Under the pieces are notes generated by a model. The model was given only the letters and a program-made list of their open reading frames with translations. It was not told where the DNA came from and searched no databases. The translations under genes and the position numbers were made by a program. A DNA stretch of 8,622 nt from JAKAKT01 sp041305385 (GTDB lineage Archaea; Micrarchaeota; Micrarchaeia; Burarchaeales; JAKAKT01): the NCBI GenBank assembly GCA_041305385.1, contig JBFYLO010000041.1, positions 1 through 8,622 on the forward strand. The letters run 5' to 3'. Positions 6,594-8,622 of the stretch are shown piece after piece. The stretch's first letter is position 1. Each line of letters begins with the position of its first letter.

Positions 6594-6948
6594 CTGACTC
6601 ACGTCTGGCCATTGCCTGTCTCAGGTAATGGAAAAGGCTGGGCAGGAGGAACATGACTGCCACTGGCAGCGCCAGGGAGCCCAGGAAAGTTCCTCCTAGG
6701 TTGGCGCCCCAGGCAATGAAGAACGCGAGCAGCGCTGAGATGAATACGACTAAAACCGGCGACCCCTCCTTGCCCAGGACTGATTCGCCGATCTGCGTCA
6801 ACAGGAGGTTGAGGAAAAACGCTGACAAAAGGAGCAGAATTCCAAGGGGGTTGCCTCTAAGCCCGAAAAAGCCGAACCCCCAGAAAAGCAGGGAAAGCGC
6901 TAACCCGGAGACGGAATAGAATAGTGCTTCATCCCTGTCCTTGAACAT
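6577..6948 (-). CDS. Four-helix membrane protein, first gene of the ileS operon
   Basis: A 123-residue hydrophobic protein of unknown family. Four transmembrane stretches are visible near residues 10-30, 35-53, 63-81 and 86-108. A short charged N-terminus (MFKDRDEAL) and a basic, polar C-terminal tail (HYLRQAMARRESDVQTR) flank them. By the positive-inside rule the C-terminus is probably cytoplasmic, and with four helices so is the N-terminus. Helix 1-2 is unusually rich in Phe/Trp/Gly (LFWGFGFFGLRGNPLG). No catalytic motif is seen. The start is placed at ATG 6948, preceded by a G-rich stretch and about 45 bases from a TATA box. An in-frame TTG at 6960 is less likely. Its last 17 bases overlap the ileS start, so the two are expected to be co-transcribed and translationally coupled. 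I cannot assign a function. Confidence 0.7.
   Translation of the reverse strand: MFKDRDEALFYSVSGLALSLLFWGFGFFGLRGNPLGILLLLSAFFLNLLLTQIGESVLGKEGSPVLVVFISALLAFFIAWGANLGGTFLGSLALPVAVMFLLPSLFHYLRQAMARRESDVQTR
6594..6602 (-). promoter_or_regulatory. Ribosome site deciding the ileS start
   Basis: On the minus strand GTGAG (6602-6598) lies four bases before ATG 6593, matching the GGTGA-type sites of neighbouring genes. The GTG in it opens the same frame as ileS but has no purine-rich site upstream. It is read here as part of the Shine-Dalgarno site rather than as a start codon. Confidence 0.5.
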
Positions 6949-6958
6949 GAAAGCCCCC

Positions 6959-6977
6959 AAAACTACTGGGTAGTTTT
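6959..6977. repeat. Perfect 8-base inverted repeat at the ileS-operon transcription start
   Basis: AAAACTAC, a 3-base spacer, then GTAGTTTT form a perfect inverted repeat of 8-base arms. With the minus-strand TATA box at 6987-6997, the predicted transcription start (about 6966) falls inside it. It could be an operator covering the start site. If transcribed from further upstream, it could instead be a small hairpin in the leader. Confidence 0.5.
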
Positions 6978-6986
6978 AGCCCATTA

Positions 6987-6997
6987 GATTTATTAAT
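6987..6997 (-). promoter_or_regulatory. TATA box of the four-helix membrane gene / ileS operon
   Basis: On the minus strand ATTAATAAATC lies about 45 bases before ATG 6948. The predicted start near 6966 gives a leader of roughly 18 bases. The box is bracketed by two inverted repeats, one at the start site (6959-6977) and one directly upstream (6996-7009). Confidence 0.5.
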
Positions 6998-7009
6998 CGG
7001 TGCGCCGAT
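6996..7009. repeat. Inverted repeat directly upstream of the ileS-operon TATA box
   Basis: ATCGG, four bases, CCGAT form an inverted repeat of 5-base arms that touches the upstream edge of the minus-strand TATA box, where TFB recognition (BRE) would occur. It is short and may be chance, but its position between the two divergent promoters would suit a regulator site. Confidence 0.3.
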
Positions 7010-7026
7010 GAACTCAAAATGCGAAC

Positions 7027-7034
7027 GTTTAAAT
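7027..7034 (+). promoter_or_regulatory. TATA box of the 374-residue orphan gene
   Basis: GTTTAAAT lies about 50 bases before ATG 7077. The predicted start near 7057 leaves a leader of about 20 bases containing GAGTGA, a ribosome site four bases before the ATG. A second A/T cluster (ATAATATAG, about 7047-7055) lies between them and is too close to the ATG to be the main box. Confidence 0.5.
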
Positions 7035-7076
7035 AGTGGAATCAGGATAATATAGTGCTAATTCTCGAGTGAAGAT

Positions 7077-8201
7077 ATGCAACTGTTTAATGGGCCTCAG
7101 AAAAAGCAGAATATTCTCAATGCCGGTGCGAGGGGCAAGGATAGTTTCGGCAAGCCCTTCGAGAATAAGAACACTGAGAAGCTGGTTTTGGATATTGTTA
7201 GCGAACTCAAACAAGTTGTCATGTGGGGCCCGAATGGGCTCAAACAGGAGATTTTATTTAGCTCGGCTAAAATCGAAGACGTGAGAAACGGCTTTGCGAG
7301 CCGAAGTATAAAAATCATCAAAGAAACGGAACTAACGAAGGATGAGAGATGGCGGCACACGGATGACAGGAGGAACGTTTATCGCACTGCTCTTGAGCCC
7401 GATGGGAAATTAAACACGTACAAGGAGACTAAACCCGGCATGAGCGCTTACCATAGGCTCAATATGATAAATTGGGGAATGACCAGAATGTCCGAGGAGG
7501 CCCAAATGGCTCTTGCGAGGACGCTCACAATTGTCTACGCTTGTTTTCCGGAGGAAATGAAACTCCTGGAAAAAATGGACACGTCGATAAGTTTTGGGAG
7601 GTGGAAGCCTCCTGAGAAAACAAAGGAAATCGTGCTTTTCCAGAGGGAGGAGGTGCAGAGATTTTTCGAAAAATATTTGAGCGCTTGCGAAGACCTTGAA
7701 AACAAAATTCCGGACTCGAAAAAAGTTGCCGAGTTCATAAATTTCGCATTTGGGAGAGAAGGAAACCGGGACTTCGAATACCCCGTTGCGTATTACCTTG
7801 CTAAGCATAAGGAAACAGGCGCATACATAAGACAAATTCTTGCGGATGAGGAGATAAGCGAGATGACGGCCAGGCTCGGAGTGGTTTCCCTGGCGAAAGA
7901 CGTTGACTTCACGGAGATGAGGAAGGCGCTTGAGGTGGCAAACAAATCAAGGCACCCGCTACTCGGGGCAATGGTGGACCAGTTTTACGAGCAGTTTCCG
8001 ATTGTGAAAAAGCTAATAGCACACGTTCCCGTACGTACAACCTCGCCTGAAAGCGAACGCGTGAAGCTCGAGTATATTAAGACTAAAGGAATCGTGAAAT
8101 TCAGAATCCAGGACATGGAGAACAGGAACCCGACGCTTCTTCTCAAAGCATTAAGACAGTGCGAGCAGCTGGATTTGCGCTTCAATTGGATTCATAACTA
8201 G
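7077..8201 (+). CDS. Uncharacterised 374-residue soluble protein
   Basis: I do not recognise this protein. It has no signal peptide and no transmembrane helix. The first 35 residues are polar and Gly/Asn/Lys rich (for example NAGARGKDSFGKPFENKN) and probably flexible. The rest is charged and looks mainly helical, with amphipathic segments around 136-170, 185-225, 253-296 and 351-368. A polar patch TKDERWRHTDDRRNVYRT sits at 87-104. Only three cysteines are present and no CxxC, Walker, HxH or other catalytic signature stands out. Helix pairs in the C-terminal half could form a HEAT-like or other alpha-solenoid, but this is a guess. GAGTGA four bases before the ATG and a TATA box support a real, separately transcribed gene. 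By eye it uses more A/T-ending codons than ileS or nurA, possibly lower expression or acquisition. Downstream, nurA has its own promoter. Confidence 0.75.
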   Translation: MQLFNGPQKKQNILNAGARGKDSFGKPFENKNTEKLVLDIVSELKQVVMWGPNGLKQEILFSSAKIEDVRNGFASRSIKIIKETELTKDERWRHTDDRRNVYRTALEPDGKLNTYKETKPGMSAYHRLNMINWGMTRMSEEAQMALARTLTIVYACFPEEMKLLEKMDTSISFGRWKPPEKTKEIVLFQREEVQRFFEKYLSACEDLENKIPDSKKVAEFINFAFGREGNRDFEYPVAYYLAKHKETGAYIRQILADEEISEMTARLGVVSLAKDVDFTEMRKALEVANKSRHPLLGAMVDQFYEQFPIVKKLIAHVPVRTTSPESERVKLEYIKTKGIVKFRIQDMENRNPTLLLKALRQCEQLDLRFNWIHN

Positions 8202-8227
8202 CCCATTGGAAACCCGGCTGCTTAAAT

Positions 8228-8237
8228 GGTTTAAACC
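8228..8237 (+). promoter_or_regulatory. Palindromic TATA box of nurA
   Basis: GGTTTAAACC is a perfect 10-base palindrome centred about 26 bases before ATG 8258. Transcription would start at or within a few bases of the ATG, which lacks a purine-rich ribosome site (TTTTTCAGC precedes it), so nurA is probably leaderless. A second TTAAAT (8222-8227) just upstream might serve as an alternative box. Confidence 0.5.
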
Positions 8238-8257
8238 TGACGGCCCAATTTTTCAGC

Positions 8258-8622
8258 ATGTACGAGAGGATAGCTGAGATTGCGAGGAGGATTGCCGCCT
8301 CCGAGGAGGTTGAGAGGAAGGCGGCGGAGATGCTGAGGGCGAGGGAGGAGGAGATTTTTCCCGATGCGCTTGAGAGAAGGCTGGTGAGAACAGTTGAGCC
8401 GGGGGAGGTTAATGGGCTGGTGGGGGCAGTTGACGGCGGGCTCCTGGCCCAGGAGTTCCACGGGATAGATTTGGTGATTACAAGAGCCGTTGCAGTAGTT
8501 TTTGAGTACAAGAATTCGAAAAGGATTTCCCACAAGTATTATCCCTCGGCGATTGTGAACCCCGAAGTGGATGCGGACGAATATCTCGAGACCCATGAAT
8601 TTCTTTGGTATAAGTCCCTTTT
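8258..8622 (+). CDS. nurA: NurA 5'-3' nuclease, N-terminal part (runs off the window)
   Basis: The first 121 codons of a NurA-family nuclease; the 3' end lies beyond the window. NurA works with the HerA helicase, and usually Mre11-Rad50, to resect DNA double-strand breaks in archaea. After a charged N-terminal helix (residues 1-45) comes VGAVDGGLLAQEFHGIDL (55-72), in which D59 of the VDGG motif is the first catalytic metal-binding aspartate of the RNase-H-like NurA fold. The next strand, VITRAVAVVFEY, and the SHKYYPSAI segment (91-99) also match archaeal NurA proteins. The other catalytic residues are downstream of the cut. ATG 8258 is favoured by the leaderless promoter arrangement and because no in-frame start fits better upstream. 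herA, mre11 or rad50 would be expected nearby but cannot be seen. Confidence 0.88.
   Translation, partial: MYERIAEIARRIAASEEVERKAAEMLRAREEEIFPDALERRLVRTVEPGEVNGLVGAVDGGLLAQEFHGIDLVITRAVAVVFEYKNSKRISHKYYPSAIVNPEVDADEYLETHEFLWYKSL

Noticed and set aside
6959..6977. The inverted repeat ending in TTTT as an intrinsic terminator on the plus strand.
   Set aside because: No plus-strand gene ends upstream of it; both flanking genes diverge from this gap, so an operator is more plausible.
8182..8535. Minus-strand frames over the nurA start region.
   Set aside because: The plus-strand frame gives a clear NurA sequence with VDGG and promoter support; the minus frames are Ser/Pro-rich shadows.
1..8622. 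Search for CRISPR arrays, tRNA/rRNA genes, insertion sequences or long direct repeats.
   Set aside because: None was seen by eye; gaps between genes are at most about 130 bases and hold promoters only.

Overview
The window looks archaeal. Five kinds of evidence agree: TATA-type promoter boxes sit about 25-30 bases before starts or ribosome sites; Shine-Dalgarno sequences have the GGTGA form; the isoleucyl-tRNA synthetase is of the HxGT / PGFDTHGLPIE archaeal type; a PRC-barrel mini-protein is present; and a NurA repair nuclease begins at the right edge. The tight packing (convergent stops 2 bases apart or sharing bases, overlapping starts, near-leaderless genes) and many short unannotatable proteins fit a compact, possibly DPANN-like (for example Diapherotrites or Micrarchaeota type) genome. 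The lineage is a guess.

Layout. Positions 1-685 (+): a promoter and two tightly spaced genes, a PRC-barrel protein and a soluble Ig-like beta-sandwich protein. Positions 688-2008 (-): a translationally coupled pair, a six-helix membrane protein followed by a two-helix protein with a cytoplasmic PH-like domain. Positions 2054-3301 (-): the archaeal/eukaryotic tRNA t6A37 methylthiotransferase (radical SAM, e-MtaB/CDKAL1 type). Positions 3367-3546 (+): a 59-residue, eight-cysteine double zinc finger with FYVE-like spacing, fired from the same TATA region as the divergent methylthiotransferase. Positions 3543-6593 (-): ileS, whose stop shares the palindrome CTAG with the zinc-finger stop. Positions 6577-6948 (-): a four-helix membrane protein overlapping the ileS start. 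Positions 7077-8201 (+): a 374-residue soluble protein I cannot assign. Positions 8258-8622 (+): the N-terminal third or so of nurA, cut by the window end.

How it fits together. The centre is a tRNA/translation block: IleRS charges tRNA-Ile and the methylthiotransferase modifies t6A37 in ANN-decoding tRNAs, with the small zinc protein between them. The outer parts hold envelope-associated membrane proteins of unknown role and a DNA-repair gene. No mobile element, CRISPR array, tRNA or rRNA was seen, and no stretch over 300 bases lacks a gene. The least explained items are the FYVE-like zinc micro-protein, the 374-residue orphan, the PRC-barrel/Ig-like pair, and two inverted repeats bracketing the TATA box of the ileS operon.
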